DNA of 12,048 nucleotides from Holophaga sp. (GTDB taxonomy: Bacteria; Acidobacteriota; Holophagae; Holophagales; Holophagaceae), in NCBI GenBank assembly GCA_031292735.1, contig JARLGP010000098.1, positions 1 to 12,048 of the forward strand. The letters run 5' to 3'. Below are positions 1 to 7,287 of the stretch, piece by piece; the stretch's first letter is position 1, and every line of letters starts with the position of its first letter. Position numbers and translations under genes: made by a program. Below the pieces are notes generated by a model. It saw only the letters and a list, made by a program, of their open reading frames with translations. It had not been told where the DNA came from and ran no database searches.

Positions 1-1
1 T

Positions 2-1615
2 TCCATGCCTTATTTCAGGCAGCACCCGGACCACTGCGGCTGCCACCGGATTCCGGACGACCCCCTGGAACGCTCGGTATGCTGGGCCCTGGTCCGGGGC
101 CGAGCCCACACCGATGGGCGGACCATCCTCCTGATCCACCACTACGACACTGCGGACATCGAGGACTACGGCCTGCTCCGGGCCCAGGCCTACTCCCCCA
201 GGGAACTGGCCCAGCGCATGACCGAGCTGGCCGGTTCCAGCCCGTCCCCCTACTCCCCGGATGCGCTCGCCGACTTGGCCAGCGGCGACTGGATGTTCGG
301 CCGGGGCGGCTGCGACATGAAGGGCGGGGGCGCCATCGAAATGGCGCTGCTGGAGCAGTATGCCCAACGGGAGGAGTTCTCCGGCAATCTGTTGCTGCTG
401 GCGGTGCCGGACGAGGAGAACCTGTCCGCCGGCATGCGCGGCGCCACCGCCCTGATGCACCAACTCAAGGAGGAATTCGACCTGGACTACCAGCTCCTGC
501 TCCTCACCGAGCCGCACACGCGCGAGGCCCCCGATACCGGCACCCTGTATGAAGGTTCCGTGGGCAAGATCATGCCGCTGGTCTACGTGAAGGGTCAGTC
601 CGCCCATGTGGGCCAAGTGTTCGGCGGTTTCAACCCGATCCTGCTGCTGGCTGAGATCGTCAAGCGCACCGAACTGAATCCGGAGTTCCTGGAGCAGGTC
701 GGGGCGGAATCGACCCTGCCGCCGGTCTGGCTGAACATGAAGGACCGCAAGTACCATTATGATGTGTCTTTGCCCCTGGCCGCCGCGGGCTACCTGAGCA
801 TCCTGACCCTGGAGAAGACGCCCGGCGAGCACCTGGCGCGCCTGAAACGCATCTGCCAGGAAGCGTTCGCGGCCGTCATCAGCCAGATGAACACCAGCCA
901 TGCCGCCTACACCCGCAACCTGGGGCAGGAACCGATGCCCTTGCCGTGGGTGCTCGACGTGCGGACCTTCGACGCCCTCGAGGCCACCGCGCTGGCCCAT
1001 TCAGGCGCCTCCTACCGCGCCGCCAGCCAGGCGAAACGGAAGGAACTGCAGGGGCAAATCGCCGCCCATGAACTCGGCTTCGCCGAGGCTGGCTTCCGCC
1101 TGATCGAACTCGCCCTGGCGCACAGTGGAATCACCACCCCGGTGGTGGTGATCGCCCTTTCGCCCCCCTACTACCCCAGCGTCAGCAACCGGCAGATGCG
1201 CGCCCGGGAAGCCGAACAGCGGGCTCACGCCACGGCGCCCCTGACCCGCCGGGAGCCTTTCCTGAGCATGGCCGGCCTGGGGGATGCCCTGCGCGCCCAT
1301 GCCAAAGCCACCTGGGGGCAGGACTACCGGAGCCGGGACTTCTTCACCGGCCTCTCCGACCTCAGCTACGCCATCGACACCCTCGACCCGGAGGCCATGG
1401 CCTTCACCCAGCGGGTCATGCCCCTGTGGGGCGACATCTACAGCATCCCGTTCGACCTGATCCGGGAGCTGTCGGTTCCGGTCATCAACGTCGGGCCATG
1501 GGGCAAGGACTTCCACAAGAACACCGAACGGGTCTACATCCCGGATCTGTGCCAGCGAACCCCCGCGCTGATCGAGGAGGCCATCCGTTTCGTGTTCTCC
1601 CAGGCGCCGCACTGA
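2..1615 (+). CDS. rocB: RocB-type M20 metallopeptidase, 5' end outside window
   Basis: Zinc-dependent amidohydrolase/peptidase of the M20 family, closest to the arginine-utilisation protein RocB; it should act in the cytosol on an amide-linked amino-acid derivative, with the exact substrate unknown. Numbering from the ATG at base 5, the expected metal and catalytic residues are present: HYD (H46, D48), GGCDMKGG (D104), PDEEN (catalytic E137 and metal E138), TEP (E169), and a late WGKDFH (H504). At 536 residues it lacks about 40 residues found at RocB N-termini. The frame stays open to the first base and the first visible residues (PYFRQHPD) resemble the interior of RocB, so the true start probably lies upstream and the ATG at 5 is an internal Met. 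It ends 11 bp before the convergent transporter gene. Family assignment is firm; a role in arginine catabolism is inference from the name-giving homologue. Confidence 0.88.
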   Translation, partial: SMPYFRQHPDHCGCHRIPDDPLERSVCWALVRGRAHTDGRTILLIHHYDTADIEDYGLLRAQAYSPRELAQRMTELAGSSPSPYSPDALADLASGDWMFGRGGCDMKGGGAIEMALLEQYAQREEFSGNLLLLAVPDEENLSAGMRGATALMHQLKEEFDLDYQLLLLTEPHTREAPDTGTLYEGSVGKIMPLVYVKGQSAHVGQVFGGFNPILLLAEIVKRTELNPEFLEQVGAESTLPPVWLNMKDRKYHYDVSLPLAAAGYLSILTLEKTPGEHLARLKRICQEAFAAVISQMNTSHAAYTRNLGQEPMPLPWVLDVRTFDALEATALAHSGASYRAASQAKRKELQGQIAAHELGFAEAGFRLIELALAHSGITTPVVVIALSPPYYPSVSNRQMRAREAEQRAHATAPLTRREPFLSMAGLGDALRAHAKATWGQDYRSRDFFTGLSDLSYAIDTLDPEAMAFTQRVMPLWGDIYSIPFDLIRELSVPVINVGPWGKDFHKNTERVYIPDLCQRTPALIEEAIRFVFSQAPH

Positions 1616-1626
1616 CTCCCTGAAGA

Positions 1627-3231
1627 TCATCCCTGCGCGGCGGTCCGGGACGCTGCCGGGCTGTGGGGCGCTATCGTCAGCCCTTTGCCGGGGCTCTTGC
1701 AGAGCAGCACGAAGGGCAGCGCCACCACCAGCACCAGCACCAGGAAGGCGAACACGTCCACGAAGCTCATGACGTAGGCCTGACGGGTCACTTCGGCGCC
1801 GATCACCCCCTGGGCCAGCTTTGCGGTGGAGCTGGGGTCCATGCCCGCGTACGGGTAGAAGCCCTTGGCCAGCTTGACGAAGCCTTGCTGGACGGTGGGG
1901 TTGAAGGGGTTGATCCACTCCGCCAGCCGGGCATGGTGGAACTGGGCGCGCTGGGTCAGCAGGGTGGTGCTGATGGCGATGCCCACGCTGCCGCCCTCGT
2001 TGCGCAGCAGGTTGTACATGCCGGAGGACACCCCCAGCAGCTTGGGCGGGACCCGGACGATGGTCTCGGTGGCCAGGGGCACGAACACCAGGCCCAGGCC
2101 GAAGCCCTGGAACAGCCAGGCGATGGTCATGTAGCCGATGCCGGAGTCCAGGTTCAGGTGGGTGAGCATCCCCATCGCACAGATCAGCGAAAGGATGCCG
2201 GTGCCCACCAGCAGCCGCACGTCCACCTTGCCCGCGCAGTAGCCGCCCAGTCCCATGGCCAGGATGGAGGCGAATCCGGCCGGCGCCAGGATGATGCCGG
2301 CCCAGGTGGGGGTGAAGTTCAGCAAGGTCTGCACGAACAGCGGCAGGCAGATGAAGCCGCCGTACATGCTGAAGCTGGCCAGGAAGATCAGCAGCATGCC
2401 ACTGGAGAATTCCGGCAGTTTGAATACCCGCAGATCCACCAGGGGGTTCTCGGCGGTGAGGGAACGCCAGATGAACAGGGCGATGCCCAGGACCGCCAGG
2501 CCGGCGAACACCTGGATGAAGGGGCTGGCGAACCAGTCGTAGCGCTCCCCGCGGTTGAGGAACACCTCCAGGCTGCCCAGCCCCACGGCGATGAAGATGA
2601 GGCTGGCCCAGTCCACCCGCCCTTCCGGCCGGGTGAGGTAGTCCGGATCCTCGATGTAGGTGAAGGCCAGGTAGAAGGCGATCAGGCCGGCCGGAATGTT
2701 GACGTAGAAGATCCAGGGCCAGGACCAGTTGTCCGTGAGCCAGCCGCCCAGCAGGGGACCCGCGATGGGGCCGCAGATGGCGCCCATGCCGTACAGGGCG
2801 GCGCCGTAGCCTTGCTCCTCGGTGGGGAAGGCGTCCAGGGTGATGGCCTGGGACATGGGCACCATGGCGCCGCCGGCCAAGCCCTGGATGACCCGCATGA
2901 GGATGAGGAACGAGAGGTTGGGCGCGAGGCCCGAGCCGAAGGAAGCCAGGGTGAAGACGGCCAGGCAGATGAGGTAGAGCCGCTTGCGGCCGAAGAAGTC
3001 GGCCATCCAGCCGGTGATGGGCAGGACGATGGCATTGGCCACCAGGTAGCTGGTGATGACCCAGGTGATCTCATCGGTGCCCGCCGCGAAGCTGCCCTGG
3101 ATGTGGGGCAGGGCCACGTTGGCCACGGAGGTGTCCAGCACCTCCATGAAGGTGCCGAGCATGCAGGTGAGGCCCACGATCCATTTGTAGGCGGGACCGT
3201 GCTTGAGGGCCAGGGAGGTGGGTTCGGCCAT
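1627..3231 (-). CDS. emrB: EmrB/QacA-type DHA2 drug-efflux transporter (MFS)
   Basis: Inner-membrane proton-coupled exporter of the DHA2 (14-helix) major facilitator group, the usual pump of EmrAB-type tripartite systems. At 534 residues it has normal family length. Visible signatures are the first-helix motif LDTSVANVALPHI (32-44), loop 2-3 motif A GWMADFFGRKR (74-84), and the antiporter motif C GAICGPIAGPLLGG (150-163). The long soluble loop before the last helix (about 425-485), rich in polar and aromatic residues, is typical of EmrB/FarB proteins. It is the last gene of the leftward operon, 7 bp after the adaptor gene. No good Shine-Dalgarno precedes this ATG, so translation may depend on coupling to the upstream gene. 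The substrate cannot be told from sequence; hydrophobic drugs, bile-type compounds or fatty acids are the usual range. Confidence 0.93.
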   Translation of the reverse strand: MAEPTSLALKHGPAYKWIVGLTCMLGTFMEVLDTSVANVALPHIQGSFAAGTDEITWVITSYLVANAIVLPITGWMADFFGRKRLYLICLAVFTLASFGSGLAPNLSFLILMRVIQGLAGGAMVPMSQAITLDAFPTEEQGYGAALYGMGAICGPIAGPLLGGWLTDNWSWPWIFYVNIPAGLIAFYLAFTYIEDPDYLTRPEGRVDWASLIFIAVGLGSLEVFLNRGERYDWFASPFIQVFAGLAVLGIALFIWRSLTAENPLVDLRVFKLPEFSSGMLLIFLASFSMYGGFICLPLFVQTLLNFTPTWAGIILAPAGFASILAMGLGGYCAGKVDVRLLVGTGILSLICAMGMLTHLNLDSGIGYMTIAWLFQGFGLGLVFVPLATETIVRVPPKLLGVSSGMYNLLRNEGGSVGIAISTTLLTQRAQFHHARLAEWINPFNPTVQQGFVKLAKGFYPYAGMDPSSTAKLAQGVIGAEVTRQAYVMSFVDVFAFLVLVLVVALPFVLLCKSPGKGLTIAPHSPAASRTAAQG

Positions 3232-3238
3232 GGGCCGG

Positions 3239-4234
3239 CTACCGGTCGCGGGTGTCGATCTCGGCGCTCACCGTGAGGCCGAGGCGAAGCTTGTGCGCCG
3301 GGTCCGAACCGGGATCCAGCTTGATCCGCACCGGCACCCGCTGGACCACCTTGACCCAGTTGCCGGTGGCGTTCTCGGCGGGAAGCAGGGAGAAGGCCGC
3401 GCCGGTCCCGGCGGAGAGGCTTTCCACCCGGCCGGGGAAGGTGATCTTCTCGTCCAGGTCGGCCACCAGCTTGACCGGCTGGCCAGGCTTCACCCGCTTG
3501 AGCTGGGTCTCCTTGAAGTTGGCTTCCACCCAGAGTTCATCCTGGCCCAGGGGGACGATGGCGCAGATGGGCTGGCCCGGGGCCACCACCATGCCGGCCT
3601 CGCCCATCTTCCGGCTCACGTAGCCGGCACAGGGGGCGACGATGGTGCAGTAGGAGCGCTGGAGCCGGGCCGCCGCCAGCGCCGCCTGGGCGCCGGCGAC
3701 CTTGCTCCGGCTGACTTTGAGGCTGCCCTCCACGGCAGCTACCTGCTTGCGGGCCGCCTGCACCTGGGCCGCGGCCACTTCGGCGGCGCTCTGCACATGG
3801 TCGTACTTCTGTTTGGCGATGGCCTCGCGCTGGAAGAGGGCGGCGAAGCGGACGCGTTCCAGGTCCGCCAGCTTCTCCTGGCTGAGGGTCGCCTGCACCT
3901 GGGCCTGGGCCTGGGCGATCCGGGCCTGGTCCAGGCCCACCGCGGAACTGGCCTCCTGCAGGGAGGCCTCGGCCCGGGCCTGGCTGGCATCGAAGTCCCG
4001 GGGGTCGATGGTGGCCAGCACCTGCCCGGCCTGCACCGGCTGGTTCTCCTGGACGTCCACCGTGAGCAGGGGGCCGGGGATCCGGGAGGACACCGCCGTC
4101 ACATGGCCCTTCACATAGCCGTTGTCGGTGGCGATGAACACCTGGCCGTGCCGCCATGCGATCACCCCCCAGATGCCCCCGGCCACGGCGATCGCCAGAA
4201 TGGCGGTGAGCGAAATCCATTTCTTGGAAACCAT
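3239..4234 (-). CDS. emrA: EmrA-type HlyD membrane-fusion (periplasmic adaptor) protein
   Basis: Periplasmic adaptor anchored in the inner membrane, bridging the DHA2 pump and the outer-membrane channel. The 331-residue product has an N-terminal anchor helix (about 6-27), the first lipoyl/barrel half with GHVTAVSSRIPG (43-54), a long Ala/Gln-rich alpha-hairpin (about 80-190), the second lipoyl half APCAGYVSRKMGEAGMVV (200-217), and the beta-barrel motif ANFKETQLKRVKPGQPV (238-254). It ends in the GTGAAFSLLPAENATGNWVK block that is characteristic of EmrA-type adaptors. It is a little shorter than E. coli EmrA. The ATG at 4234 has AAGGAG about 7 bases upstream, and only one base separates it from the TGA of the TolC-like gene. 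Confidence 0.93.
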   Translation of the reverse strand: MVSKKWISLTAILAIAVAGGIWGVIAWRHGQVFIATDNGYVKGHVTAVSSRIPGPLLTVDVQENQPVQAGQVLATIDPRDFDASQARAEASLQEASSAVGLDQARIAQAQAQVQATLSQEKLADLERVRFAALFQREAIAKQKYDHVQSAAEVAAAQVQAARKQVAAVEGSLKVSRSKVAGAQAALAAARLQRSYCTIVAPCAGYVSRKMGEAGMVVAPGQPICAIVPLGQDELWVEANFKETQLKRVKPGQPVKLVADLDEKITFPGRVESLSAGTGAAFSLLPAENATGNWVKVVQRVPVRIKLDPGSDPAHKLRLGLTVSAEIDTRDR

Positions 4235-4235
4235 G

Positions 4236-5576
4236 TCACAGCTCCTTGGGGTTCAAGGTCTCGTAGAAGGCGGGCAGGTCCTCGCCCATGACCGCCAGGA
4301 GACGCGCCTGCTGGGTGAAGGCCCGGTAGCGCCGGGCAGCCAGCCCGAAGCGGCTGTCCGCCAGGAGGGCCTCGGCATCCAGGGCGTCGCCGCAGGGGGC
4401 CAGGCCCTCCCGGTATTGGTCCTCGACGATGCGCAGGTTCTCTTCCGCGGAGGTCACGTTGGCGCTGCTGGTGTTCCATTCCTGCAGGGCCACCTGGTAG
4501 TCCCGGTACGCCGCCGCCGCCGCGTTGCCAACCTGGCGTTCGGCCTCTTGCACCTCCCGGAGGCCCAGATCCCGTTCCGAATCCGCCTGGCGCACCTTGG
4601 AGGCGCGGGCGCCGTCGAACACCTTCCAGGACACCCCCAGGTAGAGCCCGGTCTCGTTGGGGTTGGGCGCATAGCTGTTCTGCTCGTAGCTGTGGAAGGC
4701 CTGGGCCACCACGTTCGGCGCATAATCGCGGCGGCGCAGCGCAGCCTGGTCCTGCAGGGCCTTGACCTTGGCGCGCAAGGCCAGCACCCCCTCGTTGCTG
4801 GCGGTGGCCCGGGCGCGGCATTCGGCCGCGCTCCAGGCCAGGCCCGGTGGCGCGTCCAGCGCTTCCGGCAGCTCCAGGGGCGCGCCGGGCTCCAGGCCCA
4901 TGGTCACGTTCAGGGCTTCCCGGGCGTCCGTCTCGGTGCTGTCCAGGGCCCGTTCGGCATCGCCCAGGCTGCGCAGGGCCACCTCGGTGCGCAGCAGGTC
5001 ATTGCGGGTCACCACTCCCTGCAGGAACAGGTCCCGCACGTTCTTCAGGTGCTCCTCCAGGGCCTTCCGCCGCTGGACCAGGACCCGCCGCTGGGCCTTG
5101 AGGTTCAGAAGCGCCACATAGCGGCCCGCCACCTCGGCCTGGGTTCGGCGCAGCTCCCCCGCGTCCCGGCGGCCGACCGCCTCACCCTGGGAGCGGGAGG
5201 CTTCCAGGGCCTTGCTGCGCTTGCCGAAGTCGTAGAGCAGGTAGTCGACCGAAACCTTGTAGCGCCAGGAGGCGGTGTCGCCCAGAGGATTGACCATGGT
5301 GCCCAGGTTGAGACCGTTGAAGATCATGGGCGCGGTCCGCAGCTGCGGCTGGTTTTCCAGGCTCAGGTGCCCCCCCTCGAACTGCAGTTCCGGCAAGAAC
5401 AGGCTCCGCACCTGGGCGGTGGACTCCCGGGCCTTGACCCCCTCCATCCGGGCCGTGTCGGCACTGAGGGAGGTGCGGGCGGCCTGGCGCATGGCCCCGG
5501 AAAGGCTGAGCTGGCCGGCCCGGATCGACCCCGACGCCAGCAGCAAGGCAACCCCCATGAGCAGGACGCGCTTCAT
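4236..5576 (-). CDS. TolC-family outer-membrane efflux channel
   Basis: Outer-membrane channel protein (OEP family) that should complete the EmrAB-type pump, letting substrates leave across both membranes. The 446-residue product starts with a Sec signal peptide (MKRVLLMGVALLLASGSIRAG, cut near residue 20) without a lipobox Cys. Two OEP repeats follow, rich in Ala, Arg and Glu heptads, with typical elements such as SVDYLLYDFGKRSKALEASR in the first half and LGVSWKVFDGARASKVRQAD in the second. The reading frame is open 17 codons further upstream, but this ATG is preferred: it has GGAGG seven bases upstream, the signal peptide starts here, and it overlaps the TGA of the tetR gene as ATGA, suggesting translational coupling. 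Confidence 0.92.
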   Translation of the reverse strand: MKRVLLMGVALLLASGSIRAGQLSLSGAMRQAARTSLSADTARMEGVKARESTAQVRSLFLPELQFEGGHLSLENQPQLRTAPMIFNGLNLGTMVNPLGDTASWRYKVSVDYLLYDFGKRSKALEASRSQGEAVGRRDAGELRRTQAEVAGRYVALLNLKAQRRVLVQRRKALEEHLKNVRDLFLQGVVTRNDLLRTEVALRSLGDAERALDSTETDAREALNVTMGLEPGAPLELPEALDAPPGLAWSAAECRARATASNEGVLALRAKVKALQDQAALRRRDYAPNVVAQAFHSYEQNSYAPNPNETGLYLGVSWKVFDGARASKVRQADSERDLGLREVQEAERQVGNAAAAAYRDYQVALQEWNTSSANVTSAEENLRIVEDQYREGLAPCGDALDAEALLADSRFGLAARRYRAFTQQARLLAVMGEDLPAFYETLNPKEL

Positions 5577-6184
5577 GGACGGACCTCCACGCCGTCCAAC
5601 AGGCAATCCATGGCCCGGTTCACGCATGTGCTCACCTCTTCTTCTGGATGGTGGTGGTTGTAGTGCAGAGATGCTTCCAGCGCGCCCATGCAGAGCTGGG
5701 TGAGCATGGCGGGGTCCAGCGGCCGCAGCCGGCCCTGGGCGATGGCCGCCTCCAGGATCTCCTGGAGCTGGTGGATATCCTGGGCGTAGATCCGCTGGAT
5801 GTGGGCGCTGAAGCGGGACTGGAAGCCCCAGTCGTAGTGCACCCGGTCCCGGATGAACAGGGGCAGCAGCATGGGCTGTTCCTTGAACTGAAGGGCGTAG
5901 ACCATGGCCAGGGCGCGGATCTGGTCCAGGGGGTCATGGACCTGGGCCAGGGCCTGTTCGGCTCGGGCGCGGAACACCACGGCCCGGCTTTCCATGACTT
6001 GTTCGTAGAGATCCTGCTTGGAGGGAAAGTGTTCGTAGAGGCCCTGCATTCCGATCTCTGCTTCCGCGGCCACCTCCTGCATGGTGGCCTCGTCGAACGG
6101 CTTGTGTCCAAACACCCGGGCAGCGGCTTCCAGCAGCAGGGTTCGCCGCTGCTGTCGTTCCCGTTCCTTCCGTGAGAGGCTCAT
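5573..6184 (-). CDS. TetR/AcrR-family transcriptional repressor of the efflux operon
   Basis: One-component DNA-binding repressor of 203 residues, normal for the family. The N-terminal HTH is clear: LLLEAAARVFGHKPFDEATM, then a recognition region around MQGLYEHFPSKQDLYEQV (helix-turn-helix about 34-53). The C-terminal ligand domain (about 70-203) is helical and unassigned, as usual for TetR proteins. The ATG at 6184 is chosen over a TTG seven codons upstream because AAAGGA lies seven bases before it and the TTG has no such site. It is the first gene of the operon and its stop overlaps the TolC-like start. The palindrome in the promoter just upstream suggests autorepression relieved by a pump substrate; this is inferred from the layout. 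Confidence 0.92.
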   Translation of the reverse strand: MSLSRKERERQQRRTLLLEAAARVFGHKPFDEATMQEVAAEAEIGMQGLYEHFPSKQDLYEQVMESRAVVFRARAEQALAQVHDPLDQIRALAMVYALQFKEQPMLLPLFIRDRVHYDWGFQSRFSAHIQRIYAQDIHQLQEILEAAIAQGRLRPLDPAMLTQLCMGALEASLHYNHHHPEEEVSTCVNRAMDCLLDGVEVRP

Positions 6185-6193
6185 CGGTCGTCC

Positions 6194-6206
6194 TTTGAAA
6201 TTCAAA
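6194..6206. repeat. Second small palindrome in the tetR leader
   Basis: TTTGAA-A-TTCAAA is a perfect inverted repeat around a central A, between the predicted -10 box and the tetR ribosome-binding site. It shares the GAAATT/AATTTC theme of the main operator, so it could be a secondary operator, but the composition is so A/T-rich that chance symmetry is possible. Confidence 0.3.
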
Positions 6207-6211
6207 TTTTT

Positions 6212-6241
6212 ATTCTGGAATTAGAATTCTAATTTCGTCAA
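6212..6241 (-). promoter_or_regulatory. Predicted promoter of the tetR-tolC-emrA-emrB operon
   Basis: On the minus strand a -35 box TTGACG (6241-6236) is followed after 18 bases by CAGAAT (6217-6212), matching four of six -10 consensus bases. The stretch is far richer in A/T than its surroundings and lies 28 bases before the tetR ATG. The spacer is filled by a perfect palindrome. Confidence 0.6.
6219..6234. promoter_or_regulatory. Predicted TetR operator, perfect 16-bp palindrome
   Basis: AATTAGAATTCTAATT is identical to its reverse complement over all 16 bases. It lies entirely between the predicted -35 and -10 boxes of the operon that begins with the TetR gene, where a bound dimer would block RNA polymerase. 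Assignment to this TetR rests on position and symmetry only. Confidence 0.6.
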
Positions 6242-6268
6242 CGGATATTTTGAAGCCGACTGCCCGTC

Positions 6269-6568
6269 TCAATCCAGCAGGGCGTGGAGGAACGAGAGGG
6301 AGGCGATTCTGACTGAGGCCAAGCCCGGCCAATGGATGCCCTGGAACCACCAATCCGCGCTCCAGGCGATCCCGGTCTGAAGGCTGTCGGGGATCCAGCA
6401 ACCGGTCGGGGACCACCCTGGGAGGGCGTTCTTGGTGGTGGTGGGCGTCGTCACGGCCGCCGGCGACGGCTTCGGGGAGCTGCAGGCCAGGAATCCGAGC
6501 AGGGTGAGGCCAGCGGCGAAAGGATCAGAGGGGGGTGATCGTGTCGAGAACGCCGGCGGTGGTGGCAA
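6269..6568 (-). CDS. Doubtful small lipoprotein-like ORF
   Basis: This frame reads as a possible exported lipoprotein: a hydrophobic stretch AAGLTLLGFLAC followed by SSPKPSPAAVTTPTTT, a Ser/Pro/Thr linker as seen after lipoprotein cysteines, then a Trp-rich tail (WSADWWFQGIHWPG). Against it, the only start is a TTG with no Shine-Dalgarno, 44 bp inside the preceding gene; no ATG or GTG lies upstream before a TGA. The lipobox is non-canonical (Phe at -3), and the tail resembles no family I recognise. It could be a decayed partner gene of the COG3014-like gene upstream, or chance. The rest of 6242-6524 shows no other feature. Confidence 0.25.
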   Translation of the reverse strand: MPPPPAFSTRSPPSDPFAAGLTLLGFLACSSPKPSPAAVTTPTTTKNALPGWSPTGCWIPDSLQTGIAWSADWWFQGIHWPGLASVRIASLSFLHALLD

Positions 6569-7094
6569 AGATCGTCTTGAAGCCGGGCACGGAGCGCACC
6601 GTCACGAAGGTGGTGGCCCCAGGGACCACCTTGACGAGGACCTTTTCAGCCCAGTCGTTGGCGGCCAGGTTCAGTTCGTTGGTTCCGACCGGCAGGGCGA
6701 ACTGGACGGCCTGGAATTCGGAAGGCGGCTCTGCGAGGAGGACCGTATCGTTCGTCAGGGCTGCGCCGAACTGGGCCGCGCCGCCGGTCACGGAGGCCAG
6801 GGCCTTGCCCTCGTTCTCACGGGCCACGGCGTCGGCCTGGTCGAGCAGGGCTGCGCTCTTGGCGAAATCGCCCGCAAGGTGGTAGATGCCGGCGAGTTCG
6901 TAGAGGTAGAGCAGTTGGTTTCTTCCGGAAGACGGGGAATCCTTGAGGAACAGCTTCTCGGCCTCGGAGGTGTTCTTCTGCTGGAGCACTGGGGTGATGG
7001 CGGTCGCAAAATCCTTGGTGGGGTCCGCCAAGGCGGGTGCGGCGGAACCGACAATCAGGATCGAGGTCGCAAGGATGTTGAGGTAACTGGGCAT
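6525..7094 (-). CDS. Secreted protein, apparently a shortened COG3014-like protein
   Basis: Exported protein of 189 residues with a Sec signal peptide (MPSYLNILATSILIVGSAAPALA, cut before DP). Residues 44-95 form a TPR-like helical pair with YLYELAGIYHLAGDFAKSAALLDQAD, followed by a conserved-looking LTND (113-116). The C-terminal part (132-168), ALPVGTNELNLAANDW then GATTFVTVRS, looks like a small beta domain. Both ends resemble COG3014-type periplasmic proteins as I recall them, but those are over 400 residues, so the middle seems to be missing. The start at 7094 has AGGAGG six bases upstream and begins the signal peptide; the frame continues upstream without these marks. The molecular role is unknown. 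Bases 7095-7287 upstream hold no gene and no promoter I would defend. Confidence 0.75.
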   Translation of the reverse strand: MPSYLNILATSILIVGSAAPALADPTKDFATAITPVLQQKNTSEAEKLFLKDSPSSGRNQLLYLYELAGIYHLAGDFAKSAALLDQADAVARENEGKALASVTGGAAQFGAALTNDTVLLAEPPSEFQAVQFALPVGTNELNLAANDWAEKVLVKVVPGATTFVTVRSVPGFKTIFATTAGVLDTITPL

Positions 7095-7287
7095 TAGTTT
7101 CCTCCTGGTGTTTGATGAAAAATTGCACGTTATGTGGCTTTTTCGCCATGAACTCAGGCCGCAATCTGTCTCAAAGTCGTTGACACGTTCCGGTCCGTGT
7201 CTCGATCCAGTGCCCAGTTCGCTCCAGGTCAGTCGCACTCGCGACGGCCGGGAGCGGAAGCAAGCAGCCCCAGGCTACGAATGTGAT

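Noticed and set aside
1001..1918. 305-codon minus-strand ORF across the peptidase/transporter junction
   Set aside because: It runs through the ends of two well-supported genes and has shadow-type composition.
1663..3276. 537-codon plus-strand ORF opposite the transporter gene
   Set aside because: Antisense shadow of the DHA2 transporter: low-complexity Gly/His/Gln/Glu composition, no domain, and the minus-strand frame has clear family motifs.
3203..4291. 362-codon plus-strand ORF opposite the adaptor gene
   Set aside because: Shadow frame rich in Gly/His/Leu with no recognisable domain; the HlyD/EmrA frame on the other strand is certain.
4122..5663. 513-codon plus-strand ORF opposite the TolC-like gene
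   Set aside because: Antisense shadow caused by high GC; the minus frame has a signal peptide, ribosome-binding site and OEP repeats.
6185..6205. TTG start seven codons upstream for the TetR gene
   Set aside because: The ATG at 6184 has AAAGGA at a good distance, and the extension would run into the A/T-rich promoter leader.
7135..7148. TGGC-TTTTTC-GCCA hairpin upstream of the COG3014-like gene as a riboswitch or terminator
   Set aside because: Only a four-pair stem, no T-tract in the right place and no riboswitch core that I can match.
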